This document shows positions 1 through 5,467 of a stretch of 5,644 bases of DNA, one piece after another. The notes under the pieces are model-generated. The model saw nothing but the letters and a program-made list of their open reading frames with translations. It was not told where the DNA came from and did no database searches. This DNA comes from an uncultured Bacillota bacterium (GTDB lineage Bacteria > Bacillota > Clostridia > Peptostreptococcales > Anaerovoracaceae): the NCBI GenBank assembly GCA_959606705.1, contig CAUHLX010000190.1, forward strand, positions 1-5,644, read 5' to 3'. The position numbers were made by a program, and so were the translations under genes. Within the stretch, counting starts at the first letter, position 1. Each line of letters begins with the position of its first letter.

Positions 1-441
1 CCAAAATAGGACTTTTGCGCGCTCCGGCTCCACTCCGATGGTTGTGGAAAAAAGCTCGGCCTTTTCTGCATTCCCGCTTTCTTTATAAAAATCCTTTGCC
101 TCCCGCATATTTAAATCCATATCGTCGATGAATAACAATTGAAATAAATTTGTTTCTTCTTGAGCAAATCGAACATAGGAAAGAGGGAGAAGCAAATAAG
201 AGCTGACTTTTTCAGAATTACGATAACGAACCACATACTGTTCATAGTATTCATATGCAAAAATAAGAAACTCCTTTTTCAGCTCGTCCATATTTTTATA
301 ACAAGTGAAAATCGGTCGGGTAGAACAGCGCAATTTTCCGGCGATGCTCCTGGCATTTACCGTTTCAAACCCCGTTTCTCTCGTAATCTCCAAAACAGCC
401 TTCAAAATCATTTCTTTCGACACTTTTGCTTTCGGCGGCAT
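1..441 (-). CDS. TetR/AcrR-family transcriptional regulator (3' end beyond window)
   Basis: The first 147 residues of a TetR-type repressor are present; the C-terminal part lies beyond the left edge. Residues about 8-54 have the usual TetR N-terminal layout: a first helix (SKEMILKAVLEITRETGFE), then a helix-turn-helix around NARSIAGKL and CSTRPIFTCYKNMDEL, ending in the family's Y-K-N-x-(D/E)-E-L pattern. The rest (about 57-147) is helical ligand-binding or dimerisation domain and shows no recognisable ligand class. The start is ATG at 439-441, with AAGGTG 8 nt upstream (450-455). A perfect palindrome over the promoter (491-506) suggests that it represses its own gene. It follows the DUF3781 gene on the same strand. 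The family call is firm; the regulated target is unknown because no transporter or enzyme gene is visible beside it. Confidence 0.9.
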   Translation of the reverse strand, partial: MPPKAKVSKEMILKAVLEITRETGFETVNARSIAGKLRCSTRPIFTCYKNMDELKKEFLIFAYEYYEQYVVRYRNSEKVSSYLLLPLSYVRFAQEETNLFQLLFIDDMDLNMREAKDFYKESGNAEKAELFSTTIGVEPERAKVLFW

Positions 442-490
442 ATCAGTTTCACCTTCCCCCTGCCTGATGGTTATTATGTCACGCACGTTA

Positions 491-506
491 TGTAACTATA
501 GTTACA
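491..506. promoter_or_regulatory. Perfect 16-bp palindrome, probable TetR operator
   Basis: TGTAACTATAGTTACA equals its own reverse complement over all 16 bases. It lies about 50 bp upstream of the TetR-family start codon and covers the probable -10 region. TetR-family dimers typically bind palindromes of this size, and many repress their own promoter. Palindrome and position are seen; binding by this regulator is inferred. Confidence 0.75.
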
Positions 507-526
507 CATTGGATGAGCTTTGTCAA
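495..526 (-). promoter_or_regulatory. Probable promoter of the TetR-family gene
   Basis: On the minus strand a consensus -35 box TTGACA (521-526) overlaps the stop codon of the DUF3781 gene. The -10 box is less certain. AACTAT (498-503) gives ideal 17-nt spacing but matches the consensus weakly. TATAGT (495-500) matches better but at 20-nt spacing. Either choice places the -10 inside the palindrome, as expected for repression by steric block. Transcription would begin roughly 45 nt before the start codon. Confidence 0.6.
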
Positions 527-762
527 GTCGTTTTGTGAGCCGTTATAATCGTATAGCTATGTGCGTTTATGGTGATCCGGCAAAAACCGGTATTGGCGTA
601 CCAATTTTTGCCCTTTCTTTCGAGCACCGTACCTTCCTCCCATATCCGCAGCTTGCACCACTCCACAATGTCCTCGACTTCGACAGAGAGGTTTCTTTTT
701 ATGCGCTCCGCGCCCATTTCCGTAGTATGGAGACGTTCTATATTCTCAATTAAATCATTCAT
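523..762 (-). CDS. DUF3781-family small protein
   Basis: A 79-residue protein that I recognise as DUF3781-like. It starts with NDLIENIERLHTTEMGAERI, has a central VEWCK segment, a GKNWYAN turn, and ends in ITINAHSYTIITAHK, a pattern I associate with this short family. The function is unknown: there is no signal peptide, membrane segment or known catalytic motif. The start at 760-762 has GGAGG 6 nt upstream (769-773). Its ATG overlaps the TGA of the preceding remnant frame as ATGA, so expression may be coupled to readthrough from upstream; I see no convincing promoter of its own. Its length looks normal for the family, so it seems intact although its upstream neighbour is decayed. The family assignment is from memory and not from a search. 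Confidence 0.75.
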   Translation of the reverse strand: MNDLIENIERLHTTEMGAERIKRNLSVEVEDIVEWCKLRIWEEGTVLERKGKNWYANTGFCRITINAHSYTIITAHKTT

Positions 763-768
763 TTGTTT

Positions 769-773
769 CCTCC
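769..773 (-). promoter_or_regulatory. Ribosome binding site of the DUF3781 gene
   Basis: GGAGG on the minus strand, 6 nt before the ATG. It lies inside the last codons of the upstream remnant frame and fixes the DUF3781 start. Confidence 0.8.
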
Positions 774-815
774 ATAAGCTTCTACTTTCAGGTACTCCTT
801 TGGTTTGGCAATCGA

Positions 816-838
816 AACGACCAAATTAACGACCAAAT
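816..838. repeat. Two-copy tandem repeat, 12-bp period
   Basis: AACGACCAAAT occurs at 816-826 and again at 828-838, one base apart. It lies in the part of the ATPase remnant that no longer resembles any protein family. A short duplication by replication slippage in unconstrained DNA is the simplest explanation. Confidence 0.7.
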
Positions 839-1066
839 AACGGAAAGGAACTCCCAAGGTCAAACGATCCGGTCCGGAGTTTCTTCGAAATGAAATCGAT
901 TTCAGAGCTGCACGGTAACGCAACGCCGGGTCGGCCAGGTAGAATTTCTCTTGGGTTTTTAAAATTTCTTTGCCCCGTACGTCGAAACGGGAACAGCGGT
1001 GAAGGATATCGGCGCTTTCCAGCTTGCTGAGATCGTTGTAAACCGTATGGTACTCCACAGAAAATA

Positions 1067-1099
1067 AAAAGACAACCCCGCTTTTGAGAGTTGTCTTTT
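1067..1099 (-). terminator. Intrinsic terminator of the tRNA unit
   Basis: A perfect 10-bp stem, AAAAGACAAC (1067-1076) with GTTGTCTTTT (1090-1099), around a 13-nt loop. On the minus strand the right arm runs into TTTTTATTTT, a good U-tract. It starts 10 nt after the encoded CCA of tRNA-Arg, so it ends the two-tRNA transcript. The T-run on the plus side is too short for it to work well in that direction. Confidence 0.88.
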
Positions 1100-1108
1100 A
1101 GTGTAGAA

Positions 1109-1185
1109 TGGTACACCCGGCAGGAGTCGAACCTGTGGCCTTTAGAGTCGGAGTCTAACGCTCTATCCAGCTGAGCTACGGGTGC
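1109..1185 (-). tRNA. tRNA-Arg (anticodon CCG)
   Basis: A 77-nt gene with encoded CCA (1109-1111). The acceptor arm is GCACCCG paired with CGGGTGT, with a G-U wobble at pair 1-72. The D-arm is GCTC...GAGC, the anticodon arm TTAGA-CTCCGAC-TCTAA, and the T-arm CAGG-TTCGACT-CCTG. The 7-nt loop has T33 and anticodon CCG at 34-36, which reads the arginine codon CGG. It is the second tRNA after the promoter at 1322-1350 and is followed by a terminator. Confidence 0.96.
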
Positions 1186-1191
1186 ATATGT

Positions 1192-1222
1192 TTGAAATGC
1201 CATCGCAAAGATGACATTTCAA
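1192..1222 (-). repeat. Hairpin in the spacer between the two tRNAs
   Basis: The 39-nt spacer contains TTGAAATG (1192-1199) and its exact reverse complement CATTTCAA (1215-1222). After one mismatch, CATC (1201-1204) pairs with GATG (1210-1213) around a 5-nt loop. In the precursor transcript this forms a hairpin of 8 plus 4 bp between the tRNAs. It has no U-tract, so it is probably a processing or spacing element and not a terminator. The structure is visible; the role is inferred. Confidence 0.6.
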
Positions 1223-1224
1223 GA

Positions 1225-1301
1225 TGGTGGGCAGTATTGGACTCGAACCAACGGCCTCCTGCTTGTCGAGCAGGCGCTCTAACCAGCTGAGCTAACCGCC
1301 C
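1225..1301 (-). tRNA. tRNA-Val (anticodon GAC) with C33
   Basis: A 77-nt gene with encoded CCA (1225-1227). The acceptor arm is GGGCGGT paired with ACTGCCC (one G-U). The D-arm is GCTC...GAGC, the anticodon arm CCTGC-TCGACAA-GCAGG, and the T-arm GTTGG-TTCGAGT-CCAAT. The loop gives anticodon GAC, reading valine codons GUC and GUU. The body also looks like tRNA-Val (GGGCG.TTAGCTC, and GGTTCGAGTCCAAT near the 3' end). Oddly, position 33 is C where almost all tRNAs have U, and T32 could pair with A38. All arms are otherwise intact. The isotype is probable; its activity in translation is less certain. Confidence 0.85.
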
Positions 1302-1321
1302 ACGATTTACCGACGAAAATT

Positions 1322-1350
1322 ATTATAACGGATTTAGCCGGGAAAAGCAA
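1322..1350 (-). promoter_or_regulatory. Promoter of the tRNA-Val/tRNA-Arg unit
   Basis: On the minus strand a perfect -10 box TATAAT (1322-1327) sits 17 nt after TTGCTT (1345-1350), a weak -35. Transcription would begin about 14 nt before the mature 5' end of tRNA-Val. The -35 lies inside the inverted repeat that follows the YitT gene. Confidence 0.75.
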
Positions 1351-1364
1351 CTACTTTTTCCGGC
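1337..1364 (-). terminator. Inverted repeat after the YitT gene, possible weak terminator
   Basis: GCCGGGAAAA (1337-1346) and TTTTTCCGGC (1355-1364) form a 10-bp stem with an 8-nt loop, starting 10 nt after the YitT stop codon. In the minus-strand RNA one pair is an A-C mismatch, and no U-run follows, so termination may be leaky. It could separate the operon from the tRNA unit or only partly do so. Confidence 0.4.
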
Positions 1365-1374
1365 TTTCGAGAAA

Positions 1375-2256
1375 TCACTCCTTGTCCTCCAGAGAACCGA
1401 ATCCGCTGCCCAGGCCCCACACCGTATCCACGTGAATCACGCTGACGAAAGCGCGTTCGTCCGCCCGAGCTACGAACTGTTTAATCAGCATGCTTTCCCG
1501 AGGAGAACACAGGGTGATGATTTTGCTTCGTTCCGTCTTGGTATACTCCCCGGTGATCTTTACATTGGATACGCCCCGTCCGATTTCCCGAAGAATATAT
1601 TCCGCCACCTCGTCATGTTTTTCCGTGATGATTTCCAGCTGAACGATCTTCGGATCGAAACCATACATCACCATGTCCGCCGCCTTGGTGAAAATCACCT
1701 GAGAAATCAACGCGTACAAAGCGATATTCGTCCCGAAAACAAACCCCGAAAGAATGATTACACTCCCATCCAGCACCAGTAAAATCTGGCTCATGCCAAC
1801 GTGGGGCAGACATTTTTTGCGGATGATCTTCGCTATGGTATCCGTCCCTCCCGAGGAATAACCTCGCAGAAATACCAGGCCGCTTCCGATCCCCATTAAA
1901 ACGCCATAGGTAATGGAGGATAAAATCAGATCCTTCTGCTGCAGCAGCGTGATATTGAGGCGTTCGAACACCACCAGTACACTGGGATAGAGCACGGACA
2001 GCAGGAGAATTTTCTTCGCCTCCTTGGCCCCCAGCAGGAAGAAGCAGACCACCAGTACGATCATCGCTCCCATGTAGTACAGCAGAGAAAAATCGATGTC
2101 CACAAACTGCTGAATGATTCGAGCAATCCCTGAAATACCGCCGCTGGACAAGCCGTTCGGCACCATGACCCCGATGGAACTAAAGGCCATTAGACAAGTG
2201 CCGATGAGCACATAAATCATATCGATCCCAAATTTCTTACCCTTTTCAACAGTCAT
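1375..2256 (-). CDS. YitT-family membrane protein (DUF161 + DUF2179)
   Basis: A 293-residue protein, the usual length for the family. Residues about 12-195 hold roughly six hydrophobic segments (near 12-31, 57-76, 81-97, 112-130, 157-174 and 178-195). They include the two family glycine-serine motifs NGLSSGGISGIA (34-45) and GYSSGGTDTIAKI (132-144). Residues about 204-283 form a soluble DUF2179 domain (VQLEIITEKHDEVAEYILRE, then SVIHVDTVWGLGSGF). It acts in the cytoplasmic membrane; the transported or sensed substrate of this family is not established. I start it at ATG 2254-2256 because AAAGGGA stands just upstream (2261-2267). A longer frame to 2298 would overlap the methyltransferase gene and adds no family-like sequence. 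It is the last gene of the operon, 10 nt after the methyltransferase stop. Confidence 0.92.
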   Translation of the reverse strand: MTVEKGKKFGIDMIYVLIGTCLMAFSSIGVMVPNGLSSGGISGIARIIQQFVDIDFSLLYYMGAMIVLVVCFFLLGAKEAKKILLLSVLYPSVLVVFERLNITLLQQKDLILSSITYGVLMGIGSGLVFLRGYSSGGTDTIAKIIRKKCLPHVGMSQILLVLDGSVIILSGFVFGTNIALYALISQVIFTKAADMVMYGFDPKIVQLEIITEKHDEVAEYILREIGRGVSNVKITGEYTKTERSKIITLCSPRESMLIKQFVARADERAFVSVIHVDTVWGLGSGFGSLEDKE

Positions 2257-2260
2257 AACG

Positions 2261-2267
2261 TCCCTTT
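2261..2267 (-). promoter_or_regulatory. Ribosome binding site of the YitT-family gene
   Basis: AAAGGGA on the minus strand, touching the methyltransferase TGA (2267-2269) and close to the ATG at 2256. It favours this start over the longer frame and implies translational coupling. Confidence 0.65.
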
Positions 2268-3613
2268 CAGCGTGCGAGAGAAAACACCCGCAACGCACTG
2301 TTTCCGAATAGATCCACTGCCTTTACCGCCACGCTCCCTCGCCCCTTGCAAACGATCCGGCAGGAAAGCGGAATCGATCCGTTTTCTTTGTAAAAGATCA
2401 GGTCGGTTTCTAAGACCGTTCCGTTATAATCCGGATCCACACACCAATAGTCCACCAACTGCAGCGAATCTTTCTTTATGATCTTCCGAATCACCTTTTT
2501 ATACTGTTCCTCTACCGGAACCTCATCGATACTTCCCGGAGAAAAACCGGTAAGCCGAATCTCCAATTCCATTTTATCAGAGAGCTCGACGGGCTGTAAA
2601 GAGTACTCCAGCTCCAACCGATTTTCTTTTTCCGACAGCGTTTTCATGCCATACAGCTCATAAGACGCATTCGCTCGGGTCAGCCGCTTATGCGCATTCA
2701 ATACCGCCAGCTTCCCGATGTCACAGGAGATCCAGTTCCGATTGAGCTTCGCCGCCGCGGCGGCCATGGTACCCGATCCGCCGAAAAAGTCCGCGCACAA
2801 ATCGCCTTCACGAGTACAGCTCTCCAGAATGCGGCGCAGCAGCTGTTCCGGTTTTTGAGTCGCGTACCCCGTTCGTTCCGCGGAGGTTCTTCCCACCATG
2901 TCGATCTGCCACACGTCCCTGCGATTGACCAGCGTGTACCAGCCCACCTCGTCCTGGTATTCGGCGACTCCTTTAAACCGATAGGGCTTCAGCTCCCGGT
3001 TATAGGATTTCTCCTTTTGAGGCACAAAATAATAGTGCTTTGTTTTTCCATAAAACAGCAGCGTGTCATGCTTTCGTGCGAAATGCCGATTGCTGGTGCC
3101 GCCGGATTTGTAATTCCAGATGACCTCATTGACAAAATTTCGTTCTCCGAATATCTCGTCCAGAATCACCTTGACATAATGAACCACGTGCCAGTCTAAA
3201 TGAACCCACAGAGAGCCGGTGTCCGCCAGCAGCTCCCTCATCATCATAAAGCGCACCGTGAGCATGCGCAAATACTCTTCCATTCCGTTTTCCCAGGTGT
3301 CGTGATACGCGTGCTGTTTCATGACCGGAAGCTTCTTGATCTTGTCCGATTCCAGCTTGATTCCCGTCACGTAATCCGCTCCGGAATAAAACGGAGGATC
3401 CACATAAATCAGCGCCAGCGTTCCTCCCATCCCCTCGTTCAGAAGCAAGTGACGCATGTACTCCAAATTGTCCCCCAGAATCAGTCTGCCGCCACCGCCA
3501 TGACCCACGCGCTGATCGAGACGAAATTCCCCGTTCCCCGAGGCTTCGGTCAACGTTTGAAAAATCGCTCTTCCGTCTTCCAGGATCTCCGGCAACCGAA
3601 AAATCAAGCTCAT
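2267..3613 (-). CDS. Beta-class site-specific DNA methyltransferase (N6-adenine/N4-cytosine type)
   Basis: A 448-residue AdoMet-dependent DNA methyltransferase of the N6_N4_Mtase family, resembling type III Mod subunits. The catalytic motif IV is IYVDPPFYSG (DPPF at 72-75). Next come GSLWVHLDWHVVHYVKVILDEIFG (133-156, motifs V-VII region) and NEVIWNYKSGG (162-172). The AdoMet-binding part is TQKPEQLLRRIL (252-263), DFFGGSGT (275-282, motif I) and an acidic residue in WISCDIG (motif II). Motif order IV before I marks the beta class, and DPPF suggests N6-adenine. Residues about 340-448 form an extra domain that I cannot assign. The start at 3611-3613 is chosen for its AGGAGG. It begins 1 nt after the ygiQ stop, inside an apparent operon. 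No restriction nuclease is visible, so it may be a solitary methyltransferase. Target sequence unknown. Confidence 0.92.
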   Translation of the reverse strand: MSLIFRLPEILEDGRAIFQTLTEASGNGEFRLDQRVGHGGGGRLILGDNLEYMRHLLLNEGMGGTLALIYVDPPFYSGADYVTGIKLESDKIKKLPVMKQHAYHDTWENGMEEYLRMLTVRFMMMRELLADTGSLWVHLDWHVVHYVKVILDEIFGERNFVNEVIWNYKSGGTSNRHFARKHDTLLFYGKTKHYYFVPQKEKSYNRELKPYRFKGVAEYQDEVGWYTLVNRRDVWQIDMVGRTSAERTGYATQKPEQLLRRILESCTREGDLCADFFGGSGTMAAAAAKLNRNWISCDIGKLAVLNAHKRLTRANASYELYGMKTLSEKENRLELEYSLQPVELSDKMELEIRLTGFSPGSIDEVPVEEQYKKVIRKIIKKDSLQLVDYWCVDPDYNGTVLETDLIFYKENGSIPLSCRIVCKGRGSVAVKAVDLFGNSALRVFSLAR

Positions 3614-3614
3614 C

Positions 3615-5462
3615 CTACCGCCTCCTGCCACGATCTGTTTTTCGGCTCTTATCCGACCGCTTTGGGGGACCCGAAAACAGAATGTCGGCCGCGTCTTCAC
3701 GCCCGGCCGCTTTCAAAGCTTTCAACACCATTTCACGATTTTCTCTCTTGTTGAAATGGAGCAGGGCCCTCTGCATCCTTTTTTCCTCCAGCTCTCTGGC
3801 TACGTAAACACGCTCACCGGTCAGCGGATCGAATCCGGTGTAGTACATGCAGGTGGAAAGAGTTCCCGGCGTGGGATAAAAATCCTGAACCTGATCCGGG
3901 ACGAAGCCGGTCCGCTTGAGATACAGCGCCAGCTCCACGGCGTCATCCAGGGTGGAGCCGGGATGCGACGAGATGAAATACGGGATCAAATACTGCTTCT
4001 TTCCCAGCTGTTCATTGATTTGACAATACTTTTTTGAAAAACGGTCAAACACGTCGCCGGAGGGTTTCCTCATCTTGGCCAGCACGCGCGGAGAGACGTG
4101 TTCCGGCGCCACTTTTAACGTACCGCTGATGTGATGTTCACACAGCTCGTGGAAAAAGGTGTCGTCCGGGTCCGCCATGAGATAGTCGAAACGAATGCCC
4201 GAACGAATGAATACCTTCTTGACACCGGGAAGCTCCCGGAGCTCTCTCAGCAGCTCCACGTAATCACGATGGTCCACCTTCATCTGCCCACAGGGACGGG
4301 GATACAGACAATCCTTATTTCTGCACACCCCCGCTTTCTCCTGTTTCTCGCAGGCCGCCCCTCTGAAATTCGCCGTAGGCCCACCCACGTCGTGAATATA
4401 ACCCTTAAAATCCGGGCGCTCTATCATTCGCCGAGCTTCCTCCACGATGGATCGCCGGCTCCTGGCTCTCACCTCACGTCCCTGGTGATACGTCAGGGCA
4501 CAGAAGGCGCACCCTCCGAAGCACCCCCGATTGGATACCAAGCTGAACTTCACTTCCTCGATGGCAGGTACGCCGCCGTCCTTTTCATACATGGGATGCC
4601 AGGTCCCCTCATAAGGAAGCTCATATACGTCGTCCAGCTCCATTTGAGAAAGCGGTTCCGCCGGGGGATTCTGCACGATATAAAAACGCGCGGTGTTTTC
4701 CCCGTAAGGCTCCGCCATTCGCTTTCCCGAGATAAAATCGTTGTTGCGGTACTGGAGGCGAAAGCTCTCGGCATAACGCTCCTTCGACCGGCAAAGCTCC
4801 TCGAAGCCAGGCAAAATTACGGTCTCCGGATCCGCTTTCAACTCCGTTTCCGCGCCGGCGCCCGCACGGTACACCGTTCCTCGGATCCAGGAAATATCCC
4901 CGATCGAAAGCCCCGAATCCAGCGCTTCGGCCACTTCCACCACCGCCCGTTCCCCCATTCCGTAAATCAGGAGGTCGGCCTTGGCATCCGGCAGTATGGA
5001 ACGCCGGATCTGATCGGACCAGTAATCGTAATGAGCAAATCGGCGCAGACTGGCCTCCAAGCCTCCCACGATAATCGGAACGTCATGGTAAGCCTCCCTG
5101 GCGCGATTGCAGTAAACGATCACCGCACGGTCCGGGCGCCGACCCGCCTTTCCTCCGGGAGAATAGCTGTCCGACTTTCTTTTATGCTTAAATACGGAAT
5201 AGTGGTTCACCATGGAATCCACATTCCCTCCGTTGATCAGAAAACCCAGGCGAGGCTTTCCGAAACGGCGGAAGTCCTCGGCGCTCCGATAATCCGGCTG
5301 GGCTAAAACAGCTACCTTATAGCCATATCGTTCCAGCACCCGACTGATGATGGCATGACCAAACGAGGGATGATCCACATAGGCATCCCCCGTAACCAGC
5401 ACGAAATCAGGCTGTTCCCAGCCGTATTGTTCCATTTCTTCTCTTGTGGCAGGTAAAAACAT
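3615..5462 (-). CDS. ygiQ: YgiQ-family radical SAM protein
   Basis: A complete 615-residue member of the YgiQ family. It opens with the family N-terminus MFLPATREEM, then LVTGDAYVDHPSFGHAIISR (22-41), as in B12-binding-like domains. Other family blocks are FLINGGNVDSMVNHY (74-88) and PIIVGGLEASLRRFAHYDYW (129-148). The radical SAM motif CFGGCAFC gives Cys314, Cys318 and Cys321 for a [4Fe-4S] cluster that cleaves S-adenosylmethionine. A second cysteine group (Cys371, 380, 385, 391) follows in a loop ending CLYPRPCGQMKVDHRDY. The C-terminus is a basic tail (KRSDKSRKTDRGRRR). The substrate of YgiQ proteins is not known to me. ATG 5460-5462 has GGAG 8 nt upstream, with the stop of the preceding gene between them. 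The methyltransferase starts 1 nt after its TAG. Confidence 0.96.
   Translation of the reverse strand: MFLPATREEMEQYGWEQPDFVLVTGDAYVDHPSFGHAIISRVLERYGYKVAVLAQPDYRSAEDFRRFGKPRLGFLINGGNVDSMVNHYSVFKHKRKSDSYSPGGKAGRRPDRAVIVYCNRAREAYHDVPIIVGGLEASLRRFAHYDYWSDQIRRSILPDAKADLLIYGMGERAVVEVAEALDSGLSIGDISWIRGTVYRAGAGAETELKADPETVILPGFEELCRSKERYAESFRLQYRNNDFISGKRMAEPYGENTARFYIVQNPPAEPLSQMELDDVYELPYEGTWHPMYEKDGGVPAIEEVKFSLVSNRGCFGGCAFCALTYHQGREVRARSRRSIVEEARRMIERPDFKGYIHDVGGPTANFRGAACEKQEKAGVCRNKDCLYPRPCGQMKVDHRDYVELLRELRELPGVKKVFIRSGIRFDYLMADPDDTFFHELCEHHISGTLKVAPEHVSPRVLAKMRKPSGDVFDRFSKKYCQINEQLGKKQYLIPYFISSHPGSTLDDAVELALYLKRTGFVPDQVQDFYPTPGTLSTCMYYTGFDPLTGERVYVARELEEKRMQRALLHFNKRENREMVLKALKAAGREDAADILFSGPPKRSDKSRKTDRGRRR
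3621..3626 (-). promoter_or_regulatory. Ribosome binding site deciding the methyltransferase start
   Basis: Full AGGAGG on the minus strand, 7 nt before ATG 3613 and inside the last codons of ygiQ. It supports this start over the in-frame ATG at 3700, which would lie 84 nt inside ygiQ. Confidence 0.85.
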
Positions 5463-5467
5463 ATTCT

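Larger units (their letters stand above)
759..1058 (-). pseudogene. Remnant of a DUF4143-type AAA family ATPase
   Basis: The first about 45 residues from a possible GTG at 1056-1058 match the middle of DUF4143-containing ATP-binding proteins (AAA_14 plus DUF4143): TVYNDLSKLESADILHR, then RFDVRGKEILKTQEKFYLADPALRYR. Complete family members are about 400 residues. The whole N-terminal ATPase (Walker A and B) is absent because the frame starts directly beside the terminator of the tRNA unit. After LRYR the frame loses similarity. In another minus-strand frame the sequence at about 876-899 reads EIDFISKK, which resembles the later E-I-D-F motif of DUF4143. A roughly 40-codon internal deletion with frame loss would explain this. 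The tail (LKVEAYGGNK) overlaps the DUF3781 start as ATGA. The remnant call is good for residues 5-45; the rest is inference. Confidence 0.65.

Noticed and set aside
160..538. Plus-strand frames opposite the TetR-family gene
   Set aside because: They are antisense to a clear TetR-type sequence and one reads through its promoter palindrome; no family resemblance.
577..590. CCGG-CAAAAA-CCGG mini-hairpin
   Set aside because: Only a 4-bp stem inside the DUF3781 coding sequence; expected by chance.
826..1203. Minus-strand frame running through tRNA-Arg, beginning MAFQTYAPVAQLDRALDS
   Set aside because: Its first part is translated tRNA-Arg sequence, a familiar spurious product. Only its late EIDFISKK part is of interest, as a trace of the ATPase remnant.
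1109..1301. tRNA pair as an integration site with att repeats
   Set aside because: I saw no repeat of a tRNA 3' end elsewhere in the window and no integrase, so attachment-site use is not supported here.
2257..2298. Longer N-terminus of the YitT-family protein from 2298
   Set aside because: The extra 14 residues overlap the end of the methyltransferase gene and do not look like the YitT family; ATG 2256 has its own ribosome binding site.
3614..3700. Longer N-terminus of the methyltransferase from ATG 3700
   Set aside because: It would overlap ygiQ by over 80 bp and adds no recognisable sequence, while ATG 3613 has a full AGGAGG at 7 nt.
2690..3754. Plus-strand frames of 169 and 184 codons opposite the methyltransferase
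   Set aside because: They are antisense to a protein with clear catalytic motifs, lack family similarity and have no good ribosome binding site.
4131..5306. Open plus-strand frame of 391 codons opposite ygiQ
   Set aside because: It lies wholly inside the certain ygiQ gene on the other strand and shows no protein family resemblance; long antisense frames are common opposite GC-rich genes.
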